Below are positions 7,849 to 15,612 of a stretch of DNA of 64,000 nucleotides, piece by piece. This DNA is from Micromonospora terminaliae (GTDB taxonomy: Bacteria > Actinomycetota > Actinomycetes > Mycobacteriales > Micromonosporaceae): contig NZ_CP045309.1 of assembly GCF_009671205.1 (NCBI RefSeq), positions 5,350,001 through 5,414,000 on the forward strand. Reading direction: 5' to 3'. Below the pieces are notes generated by a model. The model was given only the letters and a program-made list of their open reading frames with translations, was not told the DNA's origin and did not search any database. Numbering within the stretch: position 1 is the first letter of the stretch; the number at the start of each line of letters is the position of its first letter. The position numbers and the translations under genes were made by a program.

Positions 7849-7892
7849 TGTGCGCCCGAAGGGACTCGAACCCCTAACCTTCTGATCCGTAG
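7849..7892 (-). repeat. att site copy B: left end of the AICE
   Basis: Identical over 44 bp to 26213-26256 in the intact tRNA-Arg. Identity ends right after the anticodon triplet (ctccgg here, tcagat in the tRNA). This marks the left junction of the AICE and the right edge of the older element. Confidence 0.9.
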
Positions 7893-7977
7893 CTCCGGGC
7901 GATGCGATCTCCTACGGTCGTTCCCGACGTCAGACAGCTCCTAATCGCCACCTGGTAGCTCTTGCGGCTCGATCGGT

Positions 7978-7998
7978 TGCTGTACATCACTGCTGTAC
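7978..7998 (+). repeat. left arm-type repeats TGCTGTAC x2
   Basis: TGCTGTAC at 7978-7985 and 7991-7998, spaced 13 bp start to start, 85 bp inside the left att. The same octamer pair with the same 13-bp spacing and orientation lies inside the right att (26143-26163). These are probable integrase arm-binding sites. Confidence 0.6.
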
Positions 7999-8089
7999 TG
8001 CTGGCTCCCGCTTCGGGATTAGGCAGGGTCAGCCAGAGCCTGTCCGCAGCAGCGTCTGACCGTCCCGCGCCGACAGGCACGTGCGCGCG

Positions 8090-8386
8090 TCACTTCCGCC
8101 ATCCGCGGGGCGCAGGGGTCTCGCCTTCCATCGCCTGGTTGGCTTGCAGCCGGGCCAGCTCGGTCAACGCCCGAGCAGTTTGCGCCTGCGCCGCCGCCTT
8201 GGCCAGTTCTACCCATATCCCGGCCAACGCCAAGTCCGCTTGCGCGAGCGTTGCATATGCGGCCACCTCTTCAGGCTTGTCCGTGCCCGGGTAGACGTGG
8301 GAGCGGCGATCGTCGACGGCTTGCGCGCGAGCCCATGCGTCGGTTAGATACTTGCCGATCTTTTCTTCGAAGTCTGCATCAGGCAT
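8090..8386 (-). CDS. hypothetical helical protein (98 aa)
   Basis: Not recognised. The ATG at 8386 has AGGA seven bases upstream; the ATG at 8401 has no usable spacing. The protein is mostly helical and Ala-rich (DLALAGIWVELAKAAAQAQTARALTELARLQANQ), with no signal peptide or membrane segment. It is the left-most gene of the AICE cargo, on the minus strand. Confidence 0.5.
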   Translation of the reverse strand: MPDADFEEKIGKYLTDAWARAQAVDDRRSHVYPGTDKPEEVAAYATLAQADLALAGIWVELAKAAAQAQTARALTELARLQANQAMEGETPAPRGWRK

Positions 8387-8578
8387 CGTGTCCTGCTCCA
8401 TTCCTCATAGACGACGGGATGCGGGCGACAACCCCGGGATTATTGAGGTCAACACCGAAGGCGGCTGGCTCGCGCTGCCATTGAAGGTCGCGGCAGGCCG
8501 GGCGGTTTGGGTTACTGCTACGGTGGAATTAGGTCCGCGGGCTCAACGGGCGTGGACTGGGCGACCTGGGGTGCACTG

Positions 8579-9280
8579 CTAATCCTCGATCGGCGGGTCG
8601 CCCATGGGAAGAGGCCGCAAAGCCCGCTCGGGAGTTCCGTTGTCGGTCCGCTCCCACTCTCGGCCCCGTGAATCAAAGAAGCGCAAGGTTACGAACGAGT
8701 CCGGCATGCGGTCTTCCCCCCACGGCGACAACCGTTTGTCGGGCGGTACCAGCACGGCAGGCAGCTCGAACCTGCCTGATGCCGGCCTCTCGTCGCCGGG
8801 CCCGATGACCTCCCCGACGTGCAGTACCCAGACGTTCGTTACGCGAGTTGATCCGACTATCGCAACAACCCCGCGCACCGGCTCGGCGCCGTAGTTCGTG
8901 ACCGTCATGCCTATCGAGAGTCGCGCCTCTCCGCTGCTAGCTAGCCACATGGTCGCCAAGAGGCTTCGATGCTGAACGGCACGAGCTGCCATCTTCTCTG
9001 CTTCGACACGCTCCTGTCGGAGTTGTTCTCGCGCCTCTCGGGCCTGCTGCCGTTCATGTAGGAGCAACCAGCTTGCCGCCACTGCCGCCACGGCACCGGC
9101 AACCACACCCGCCAAGCTGCCCCAACCCTGCATCCAGTCCGTCACCTTCGGCGGCTCGATGCCAGGGGGTGGCTCGTACGTCATCGACACCACGACAGTG
9201 AGCAGCGCCACCGCGGTCAGGCCACACACGACGCAGCCAGCCAGCAACCACGGCATCCAGCGGTCTCGTTGCGGAGTCAT
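8579..9280 (-). CDS. membrane-anchored hypothetical protein (233 aa)
   Basis: Two N-terminal membrane helices (about residues 8-33 and 50-70) enclose a short PPPGIEPP loop. A charged coiled-coil-like stretch (HERQQAREAREQLRQERVEAEKM) follows, then a soluble C-terminal domain of beta character (MTVTNYGAEPVRGVVAIVG and SFVTLRFFDSRGREWER). The ATG at 9280 lies seven bases after TACTGT, so the transcript may be leaderless. Similar two-helix-plus-domain proteins are common in actinobacterial mobile DNA, but their role is unknown. Confidence 0.6.
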   Translation of the reverse strand: MTPQRDRWMPWLLAGCVVCGLTAVALLTVVVSMTYEPPPGIEPPKVTDWMQGWGSLAGVVAGAVAAVAASWLLLHERQQAREAREQLRQERVEAEKMAARAVQHRSLLATMWLASSGEARLSIGMTVTNYGAEPVRGVVAIVGSTRVTNVWVLHVGEVIGPGDERPASGRFELPAVLVPPDKRLSPWGEDRMPDSFVTLRFFDSRGREWERTDNGTPERALRPLPMGDPPIED

Positions 9281-9491
9281 CCGGAGCACAGTACCGACCG
9301 AACATCAGAAAGCCGATGAACGCGGGCCCTGGCCAGGTGGCCGGGCTGAGCCACGCCTCTAGCTACTCGCCTCGGACCCGGCCTTCGGTCTACCGGCTCC
9401 CGCCACGGAAGACAAGGTGCCTACGGCCCTGGATCTCTGGCGGCAGGGAAAACATCCACGTCCCTGACCTTCGGCCCCTCCAAATCCCTCC

Positions 9492-9857
9492 TCAAGATTC
9501 CTCTGACCCGACGGTCCACTTCCACAGGTAGTAGACCGTGCCCCGGCCTGGGACGGGCTCAGCCTTGATCTGTTCAGCAAGGGTGCGGATGCTCTCCGTT
9601 CGATCCTCGATGGTCGCGTCGTCATCGCACAGGATCGCTGCGAGGACGGTCAGGAAACACACCAACTCTCGGGTCCCGCCGACGACAGCGATGCTGACCC
9701 AATCGGCGTACACATTGCCGTGGCTGACGTCATGGACGCCAAGGTCATCCAGTTCGGCAACGAGGCGGCTCCACTGCTCGTTGGTGATCCACAGATTCCG
9801 TCCCACTGGACACCCCTTAGACACCCGCCCGGCACTGCCCTGCCTCGCAAAGATCAA
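9492..9857 (-). CDS. hypothetical protein (up to 121 aa)
   Basis: Not recognised. The conserved-looking part starts at GRNLWITNEQWSRLVAELDDLG and ends YYLWKWTVGSEES, with a hydrophobic patch (LVCFLTVLAAILC) that is too short to be sure of a membrane helix. The farthest start is the TTG at 9857 and a GTG at 9824 is the likelier one; neither has a good ribosome binding site. Its composition is lower in G+C than the chromosome. The 200 bp between 9290 and 9491 show nothing recognisable. Confidence 0.45.
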   Translation of the reverse strand: MIFARQGSAGRVSKGCPVGRNLWITNEQWSRLVAELDDLGVHDVSHGNVYADWVSIAVVGGTRELVCFLTVLAAILCDDDATIEDRTESIRTLAEQIKAEPVPGRGTVYYLWKWTVGSEES

Positions 9858-10123
9858 GACTACTGTCAGCCAACGTCGGCTCGTGCCGCTGGCCTGCTCG
9901 CCGTGTCGCCTTCGTCGGTCCCGTGCATGCTCCGTTTGCTGGCTTGGCTGTACGGATTGCGGTAGAGCCCCGTTCCTCTGAACTTCTTCCGCCCGGCGAC
10001 GATGCTCCCGCTGGCTTCTGGCCGCCTTATGCAGCGCAGACGGCCAGTAGTGGCTCGAGACACAGCAACCTCCCTTGCTAGCCCTGGCTCGGCGTTCTGA
10101 CTATGAGGCGGCAGACTGGGCGC

Positions 10124-11620
10124 ATGACAACCAGGCCCGACGACCTCATCGCGCGTACGGAGCAACGCCGGCTTGCTTGCAGTGCCCAGCTCCCGGACGC
10201 GACGCGCACCAAGCTCGGGCAGTTCTTTACGCCAGCGGCAGCCGCTGACCTGATCGTTGGCTTGGCAGAGATCCCTGATAAGGGAAGCATTCGCAGCCTC
10301 GACGCGGGTGCCGGTACGGGCTCCCTCACTGCGGCGCTAGTTGCGCGGGCTGCCCGCGAAGCTCCCGACCTGAAGCTGCACCTGACGACGTTCGAGGTCG
10401 ATCCCAACGTCAACGCCGAGCTGGCTGCCACCCTCGCAGACTGCGCCGACGCGCACCCAGTCACTATTGACCAGCGCCCCGACGACTTCCTTGCTTGGGC
10501 AGCTGAACAGCTGCGGACGGGTGCCGCGCCACAGTTCGATCTGGCGATCTTGAATCCGCCGTACCGCAAGATCCGCGCCGACAGCCCTGAGCGTGCCGTC
10601 CTGGATCCCATAGGCGCGTCGACGACGAACCTCTACACGGCGTTCGTCCTGCTCGCGTTGCGGCTGCTCGCGCCTGGCGGTCAGCTAGTTGCTATCACCC
10701 CGCGCAGCTTCGCGAACGGCACCTACTTCCAGAAGTTCCGAGAGGAGCTACTGAGCAAAGCTGCGCTTCGCAACCTGCATGTCTTCGACAAGCGCAACAT
10801 CGTGTTCGGCGACAGCGATGTTCTTCAAGAAAACGTGGTCTTCCGAGCAGTCGTCGGCGACCCGCCGAGCAGCGTAAAGATCTCAACCAGCGAGGGGTAC
10901 ACCGATCACCCGATCTCGCACGAGGTGCCGTATGGCCAGGTGGTAAGCCCGAGCGACCCTAAATCATTTATCCGGATCACAACCGACGTCGCAGGGCTTG
11001 AGCTGGCTGAACGAGTAGCCGACCTACCGGCCTCGCTTGCCGACCTCGAGTTGAGAGTGAGTACCGGGCGCGTCGTAGACTTCAGGACCCAAAACAACCT
11101 GCGCGCAGAGTACGGCGTGGGAACGGTGCCGCTGCTATATCCGGGGCACCTGCGTGCCGGGCGCATCAGCTGGCCGATGGCTACTGGCCGCAAGCCGAAC
11201 GCCCTGGCAGACAACACCGACACGGCGCCACTTCTGCTTCCGTCTGGCGCGTATGTGCTAGTGAAGAGGTTCAGTGCCAAGGAAGAGCCGCGGCGGGTGA
11301 GTGCAGCGCTGCTGCTGCCGGACGACCTCCCAGGGACGACCGTCGCGATCGAAAACCACCTCAACGTCTTCCACGCGAACAGTGCTGGCATTGACCCCCA
11401 GGTCGCGGCCGGGCTGGCAGCGTTCCTGAACAGTGAGCCGGTCGACCAGTTCGTCCGCCTGTTCAGCGGGCACACCCAGATCAATGCCGGCGACCTGCGT
11501 AGTCTTCGGTACCCGTCGCTTGAACAGCTACGCGAGATCGGATCGAGGGTCGGGTACTCGATCAAGGTTGGCGATGTGGATGCAGTCGTGCAGGATGTGG
11601 TGCCAGGCCTATACCCGTAA
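10124..11620 (+). CDS. type II DNA (adenine-N6) methyltransferase, PstI/BsuBI-type M subunit
   Basis: Modification enzyme that would methylate adenine in the host sequence recognised by its partner nuclease. Visible motifs in the 498-aa product: GQFFTP (motif X, 32-37), LDAGAGTG (SAM-binding motif I, 59-66) and the catalytic NPPY at 144-147. The second half, rich in strands, would hold target recognition. The ATG at 10124 is preferred over an in-frame ATG at 10103. The restriction gene starts 15 bp downstream on the same strand. Codon use and G+C differ from the chromosome. Classification as the PstI-family methylase rests on the partner gene and overall form. Confidence 0.88.
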   Translation: MTTRPDDLIARTEQRRLACSAQLPDATRTKLGQFFTPAAAADLIVGLAEIPDKGSIRSLDAGAGTGSLTAALVARAAREAPDLKLHLTTFEVDPNVNAELAATLADCADAHPVTIDQRPDDFLAWAAEQLRTGAAPQFDLAILNPPYRKIRADSPERAVLDPIGASTTNLYTAFVLLALRLLAPGGQLVAITPRSFANGTYFQKFREELLSKAALRNLHVFDKRNIVFGDSDVLQENVVFRAVVGDPPSSVKISTSEGYTDHPISHEVPYGQVVSPSDPKSFIRITTDVAGLELAERVADLPASLADLELRVSTGRVVDFRTQNNLRAEYGVGTVPLLYPGHLRAGRISWPMATGRKPNALADNTDTAPLLLPSGAYVLVKRFSAKEEPRRVSAALLLPDDLPGTTVAIENHLNVFHANSAGIDPQVAAGLAAFLNSEPVDQFVRLFSGHTQINAGDLRSLRYPSLEQLREIGSRVGYSIKVGDVDAVVQDVVPGLYP

Positions 11621-11635
11621 CCCTGGAGCATCCTC

Positions 11636-12646
11636 GTGTCCATCGAAGATGAGCAGAACGCCCGCGTTCAAGAGGCGCAAAGCGCGTTGAAGCAGCTGGG
11701 GCTACCCAAGCCTCAGCAGAACGTCCGCACAGCTCTTGTGCTCTTGAGCATGCTCGACCTGGACGCGAACAAGCCGTGGGCAGTAGCGCAACGGCAAACC
11801 CTTGGCATCACCGAGAGCATGAACTGGATGGCAGCGCGCTACCCGTCGGTGAAGAAGGGCCGGAAGGACCCAGTCCGATATGCCCCGAATAGCCGCGAAA
11901 GCGTCCGCAAGCAGAGCGTCCACCAACTGATGGCCGCGGGGATCCTCGAGGCGAACAGCGACGCACCGGACCGCGCAGTGAACAGCGGTGACTACTCGTA
12001 CCGGCCGACCCATATTGCCCTTGCTGCGCTTCGGACTTTCGGCACGCCGGACTGGGATGCCGCTCGGGCCAACTTCGAACGGGAGCTTGGGTCGCTCCGG
12101 GACCGGTGGGCCGCCGAGAGAGAACGGCATCGGGTACCGGTGCGACTGCCGGACGAGTCCAAGGTGACACTCAGCGCCGGCAAGCACAGCGCCCTGATCG
12201 CGGCTGTAGTAGAGGACTTCGCGGCCTACTACACGCCGGGTGCCAAGGTCGTGTACCTGGGCGACACAGGCGCCAAGTGGGTTGTGAACGAAGAGGCGTA
12301 CCTCGCCGACCTGGGCATCAGGGTCGATCCGCACGGCAAGATGCCCGACGTACTCCTGCATGACGTTGACAGGGACTGGCTGGTCTGCGTCGAGGCCTAC
12401 CAGTCAGTGGGGCCAATGAACGCAAAGAGAGTCGATGAGCTGCGGAAACTCTTTGCTGGCTGTCGACCCGGTCTGGTGTTCGTGACTGCCTTCCCAGACC
12501 GGGCCACGTTTCGGGCTGCCGCCGTCGACATCGCTTGGGAAACAGATGTCTGGATCCGGGATGCTCCTACCCATTTGATCCACTTCAACGGTGAGCGTTT
12601 CCTTGGCCCTTATGAGACACCCTCCGGAGTGGTGGACCTCGATTGA
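11636..12646 (+). CDS. type II restriction endonuclease, PstI/BsuBI family
   Basis: Cleaves unmodified DNA; family prototypes recognise CTGCAG. The 336-aa product has an N-terminal helical region and the characteristic C-terminal domain of this family. That domain holds LSAGKHSALI (179-188), YLGDTGAKW (207-215), KMPDVLLHD (235-243), LVCVEAYQS (249-257), then VTAFPDRATF and PTHLIHFNGERFLGPY. D238 in the MPD motif and E253 fit a PD-(D/E)xK type catalytic core. GTG start, with CTGGAG seven bases upstream. It follows the methylase by 15 bp, so both are co-transcribed, with the methylase made first. The CTGCAG specificity is inferred from family members. Confidence 0.88.
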   Translation: MSIEDEQNARVQEAQSALKQLGLPKPQQNVRTALVLLSMLDLDANKPWAVAQRQTLGITESMNWMAARYPSVKKGRKDPVRYAPNSRESVRKQSVHQLMAAGILEANSDAPDRAVNSGDYSYRPTHIALAALRTFGTPDWDAARANFERELGSLRDRWAAERERHRVPVRLPDESKVTLSAGKHSALIAAVVEDFAAYYTPGAKVVYLGDTGAKWVVNEEAYLADLGIRVDPHGKMPDVLLHDVDRDWLVCVEAYQSVGPMNAKRVDELRKLFAGCRPGLVFVTAFPDRATFRAAAVDIAWETDVWIRDAPTHLIHFNGERFLGPYETPSGVVDLD

Positions 12647-12726
12647 TCTTGGACGCCTGGGGTTCCGGTAGGGCGCTCCTGCTGGCGGGGCTGACACCCC
12701 TTGCGCCGGTGTAGAAGACTTGTCCA

Positions 12727-13491
12727 GTGCTCGCCCAGATACTTCCCGGCGTCCGCCACGTACGTACGCCCCTCGTAGCAGGGTCACTATGGCTCTTCGT
12801 ATTCTGGCTCCTGTTTGGACGCCACCTGCCTTCTCAGGACCAAGCGGCGGGACTGTGGGCTGACCTATACCGCCTCGCGGGCGCCCTCGGGCAGCCGGTG
12901 CTGATTGCAGCACTAACGGTAACGGCGTATGTCGTCGGCGTGCGCATTTCATCCCTGGTAGAGAACTTTCAAGATGCGGTGAAATGGTTGAGGGGCAAGC
13001 TGCCTTCCTGGCTCCGCCCGTCTGGGTCAAGTGGGCATATACCGCCTCAGGTCGATGCCGTTATCCAGGAAATTGCCATCAGGTATCCCTCCAATGAGGA
13101 GGGAGACGACGTTGCCCACCTCAGAGCTGTATACAGGTCATGCATCGATCAAGCGGTGGCCGAAGCGAAATTCAGGTGGCCGGCCGAAGCCGCTGATTTA
13201 TTTCAGGAATACGATCGCCGCGAGTCTGAAAGAGACTTTGCCTATGGGATCTCGGTGCCCCTAGCGACCCTCGCATTCGTGCTTGTGGTGACGGGAACGG
13301 GCTGGTCAGGGGTTGCCTTGGCGCTCGTCGTTATCGCACTGCTTTCCAAGCAGGCCGGGTTTCGGCATCAACGAGAATTGGAACGGTTCGTTTTGGAAGC
13401 AGTAATGGTGGGACGAATTAGGTCGGATCTCACCAAACTGCTGTTGGACTGGGGTAACCAGGTTGGTCGTCCGCTGGTCAAGCCGTTCTAG
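12727..13491 (+). CDS. membrane protein of unknown function next to the restriction-modification genes
   Basis: Not recognised. The 254-aa product has two N-terminal membrane helices (about 17-31 and 57-76), a basic soluble stretch, and a cytoplasmic helical region (VDAVIQEIAIRYPS through AADLFQEYDRRESERD). A second hairpin of two membrane helices follows (about 175-205), then a basic C-terminal tail. GTG start at 12727, 80 bp after the nuclease gene. The gene has clearly lower G+C than its surroundings. Paired membrane hairpins around a soluble domain are seen in some phage-defence effectors, and the location suits that, but this is speculation. Confidence 0.55.
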   Translation: MLAQILPGVRHVRTPLVAGSLWLFVFWLLFGRHLPSQDQAAGLWADLYRLAGALGQPVLIAALTVTAYVVGVRISSLVENFQDAVKWLRGKLPSWLRPSGSSGHIPPQVDAVIQEIAIRYPSNEEGDDVAHLRAVYRSCIDQAVAEAKFRWPAEAADLFQEYDRRESERDFAYGISVPLATLAFVLVVTGTGWSGVALALVVIALLSKQAGFRHQRELERFVLEAVMVGRIRSDLTKLLLDWGNQVGRPLVKPF

Positions 13492-13546
13492 CATTTGACG
13501 ACAGGATGGTTTTTGTACTGCCCGCCACGTGCGCGCCCCTGCTTCT

Positions 13547-13695
13547 GCTGCCATCCCGTCTGCCGCCGACCCACACTCCGTGGAGCGGGCCAGGGCCAGG
13601 GTGACAAGGTGGAGCGCCCCACTGGACGTACGACCTTGGCATCCTGGCCCTGGTCTGCTCGGCTTGCCTGGGTCGGTGGTAGACGGGATGGCAGC
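13547..13695 (+). ncRNA. 149-bp long imperfect hairpin, candidate structured RNA
   Basis: Left arm 13547-13610 and right arm 13633-13695 pair over two blocks of 27 and 28 bp, separated by an 8-9 nt internal loop and closed by a 22-nt loop. Six positions differ between the blocks, and five of them are G-U pairs in a plus-strand RNA. On the minus strand the same positions would be C-A mismatches. The hairpin begins 55 bp after the stop of the membrane-protein gene, so it could be its terminator or a stable 3' UTR, a separate small RNA, or a decayed inverted-repeat transposon. No promoter is identified. Confidence 0.55.
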
Positions 13696-13784
13696 TCCCC
13701 AACCACTCACTCACCGGAACCGTTCGGCAATTCCATCTCGGAGTCGTCTGGCCCCCGCCGGAGGCACAGCTCTAACCCCGCCCG

Positions 13785-13829
13785 CTCCCTCACCTCTCAC
13801 CCTCCCCCACCTCCACCCCTTCCCTCCCT
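13785..13829 (-). other. 45-nt G-free tract, G-quadruplex motif on the minus strand
   Basis: The plus strand has 45 bases with no G and only four A. On the minus strand this gives runs of three, three, four and five G with loops of 1, 2 and 7 nt, a canonical intramolecular G-quadruplex pattern. It lies in the gene-free stretch 13492-14387, which otherwise holds the hairpins listed nearby and three copies of TTCGGCAA. Confidence 0.5.
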
Positions 13830-14031
13830 GGGAGCCTCAGCGACCCCGCACGGGCCGTTCGGCAACTCCGTCCGCCCGCTGTTGACCTCCGCCCTTCGTG
13901 AGTCTCTGGACTGTCGAGAACGGGTGAGGCGGGTGCTTCTGGCTCAGGTCCACACCGGGACTCGTCACCGGGTCACCTACTGACCAGGGTGACGCGCGGG
14001 GCGGGGCGTGGGGTTCGGGCCGGCTGACTTT

Positions 14032-14094
14032 CCGCCCCGGCGCCGTAGGCAGCCGGGGCGGCGGCTCCGTAGGAGCCGTTTGCCGCGCCCCGGC
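14032..14094 (+). other. three inverted segments forming mutually exclusive hairpins
   Basis: CCGCCCCGGC (14032-14041) pairs perfectly with GCCGGGGCGG (14052-14061). The same second segment also pairs with GCCGCGCCCCGGC (14082-14094), with a perfect inner hairpin GGCTCC-gta-GGAGCC at 14063-14077. Only one of the two folds can exist at a time. It could be a regulatory switch, or part of a replication or transfer origin of the element. Confidence 0.45.
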
Positions 14095-14375
14095 CCGCGC
14101 CGCGCGGAGCGCTTGATCTAGTACAGGCCAATTCGGCAACAGATCACGGGTTGCGTCCGAGTCGACCTAGCCGGCACGACACAACCCCTCCCGGCCGTCG
14201 TCCTCCCGGTGTCACCTCGGGGATCGCTGCGGCTCATACAGTGCGGGACGCTGGCTGCCTCGTCCGCTCCGTTCGTGGTCGCCTGTCCACCCTCTCTGTC
14301 ACCGGCCGTGCGCAATTCTGGTCCCTCGCCCTCGGGCATCCTTCGCTCCCTTCCCGCCACTCCTTCGAACGCCTG

Positions 14376-14381
14376 TACGAT
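14376..14381 (+). promoter_or_regulatory. -10 box of a leaderless gene
   Basis: TACGAT, six bases before the GTG at 14388. It fits TANNNT and decides the start of the downstream small gene. Confidence 0.5.
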
Positions 14382-14387
14382 CGCCCA

Positions 14388-14639
14388 GTGGGGAAAGACC
14401 TGGTGGCGCGCTGGTGGAATGGCACGTGGGGTCGGCTGACCCGGCGTGATGTGTGGCTCGCCCGCGAGGTTCGTTGGCACGTCGTCGCCAGGGCAGGCGA
14501 CTCCGAGGCCGGCAACGTGCTCCGCTGGGAGTTCGACACCGAGGAAGATGCTCGGCAGATGGTGAAGCGCCTCGTGCAAGCGGATGGCGGCCACTGGCGT
14601 GAGATGAGCTCCGAAGCGGCCACGCAGCCGCCGATGTGA
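14388..14639 (+). CDS. small hypothetical protein (83 aa)
   Basis: Starts at a GTG six bases after a TACGAT -10 box, so probably leaderless; the frame upstream of it looks non-coding. The product (VGKDLVARWWNGTWGRL at the start, then WHVVARAGDSEAGNVLRWEFDTEEDARQMVKRLV) has alternating strand and helix and several tryptophans, suggesting a compact alpha/beta fold. No function is recognised. It precedes the large-partner PIN operon by 61 bp on the same strand. Confidence 0.55.
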   Translation: MGKDLVARWWNGTWGRLTRRDVWLAREVRWHVVARAGDSEAGNVLRWEFDTEEDARQMVKRLVQADGGHWREMSSEAATQPPM

Positions 14640-14700
14640 GGCACGCTGCCCAGCGCCTTAGGTGCTAGACGGCCGGGATCAGATGTAGGAGTCTTGGTTC

Positions 14701-15612
14701 ATGAGGATCGTCCGGGCGAAGCTGGAAGGCGTCAACGCTGAGCCTGGCCGCGTTGCGGCAGCCGACGTCGCCCGAATGATTCTTGGCCTCGAACGGGCAA
14801 TCGCTCGTGCGGCGTACTTGGTTCTGGGCAAGGCTCGGCGTGGCACCGGAAGGCATAGCCAGGCTATTGAGAGCGCTGCTCGGCTTCGGTTCGTGGGGGT
14901 CGAACGCGGCAGCTTCGTTGAGCTCCTTGCTCTGCCAGAAGGGGCAGAACCGACGGATGAGGAATTGCCGTTCTCGGTGGCGGACCTCAGTTCCCTGGCC
15001 TTTGATCGGTTGCTAACCGTCATCACAAGCGGTAGCCCCGATACTGACGCCGAACTGGCTGCCGCAGTCGCGCAATTGGCAACAGAGCTTGGTATCGGTG
15101 ACCGAAACACCGCCATTACGCTGATCAACGATTCCGAACAAACGGGAAAGCCGGCCCGTCGGGCGACGATTGACGTTGCTGTCCGAGAGCGCATGCAGCG
15201 CCTCAGTGAGCAAGCTCCGGCGAGCAGGGATGAGACGTTAGTCGGCGTGCTATTCGAGGCCGATTTCGAGGGAAATACGGCACGGTTGCGCTTAGCCAGT
15301 GGCGGCGTCGTGACTGTTAACTTTTTGCCCGAGCTTGCAGATGATATTCAAGAGGCACTGCGTTCGCGTGCACGTCTTGAAGGTCATGTGCGTTACCATC
15401 CACGGACCGCGCAGGCGACCAGCGTCGAGCTGCGGGCAGTCTCCCGGAGTACTCAGCTGGAGCTAGACGTTGAGTCCTTCTGGGAGTCGCAGACATTTGC
15501 TGAACTTCAAGCAGCGCAGGGAACCACGGGCCGGGTCGACGCAGCAGCTCTTGGGATGGCCGATTTGACGAACGACGAGCGAGCCGCGTTCCTCGCGGCT
15601 CTGGGCGAGTGA
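14701..15612 (+). CDS. large partner protein of a PIN-domain toxin (putative antitoxin)
   Basis: 303-aa soluble protein with AGGAG nine bases before its ATG. The N-terminal part (MRIVRAKLEGVNAEPGRVAAADVARMILGLERAI) leads into a mixed alpha/beta region. A small beta domain follows (LVGVLFEADFEGNTARLRLASGG to LEGHVRYHPR, about 178-235), and the chain ends DLTNDERAAFLAALGE. The stop codon overlaps the start of a PIN-domain gene by four bases, so the two are translationally coupled like VapBC pairs. It is three to four times longer than usual VapB antitoxins and shows no obvious ribbon-helix-helix or AbrB fold. The antitoxin role is inferred from context only. Confidence 0.6.
   Translation: MRIVRAKLEGVNAEPGRVAAADVARMILGLERAIARAAYLVLGKARRGTGRHSQAIESAARLRFVGVERGSFVELLALPEGAEPTDEELPFSVADLSSLAFDRLLTVITSGSPDTDAELAAAVAQLATELGIGDRNTAITLINDSEQTGKPARRATIDVAVRERMQRLSEQAPASRDETLVGVLFEADFEGNTARLRLASGGVVTVNFLPELADDIQEALRSRARLEGHVRYHPRTAQATSVELRAVSRSTQLELDVESFWESQTFAELQAAQGTTGRVDAAALGMADLTNDERAAFLAALGE

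Larger units (their letters stand above)
6107..7892. mobile_element. degenerate integrative element inserted at tRNA-Arg
   Basis: The segment is bounded by two 44-bp copies of the tRNA-Arg 3' end (6107-6150 and 7849-7892) in the same orientation. At its right edge it holds a frameshifted fragment of a tyrosine integrase, exactly where a functional element of this kind keeps its int gene. The rest is one lipoprotein gene and one unknown gene. No replication or transfer genes remain. It is best read as an older insertion reduced by deletion, with the AICE later inserted at the same tRNA. Confidence 0.65.

Noticed and set aside
6107..7892. Treating att copies A and B as extra tRNA-Arg genes
   Set aside because: They lack the D arm, the 5' acceptor strand and the 5' side of the anticodon stem, so they cannot fold as tRNAs.
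9866..10165. Minus-strand frame of 99 aa with an HTH-like piece, in front of the methylase
   Set aside because: Overlaps the methylase start, lacks a plausible start site, and the resemblance is limited to a few residues.
13547..13695. Retron msr-msd, based on the long hairpin
   Set aside because: No reverse transcriptase gene lies anywhere in the element.
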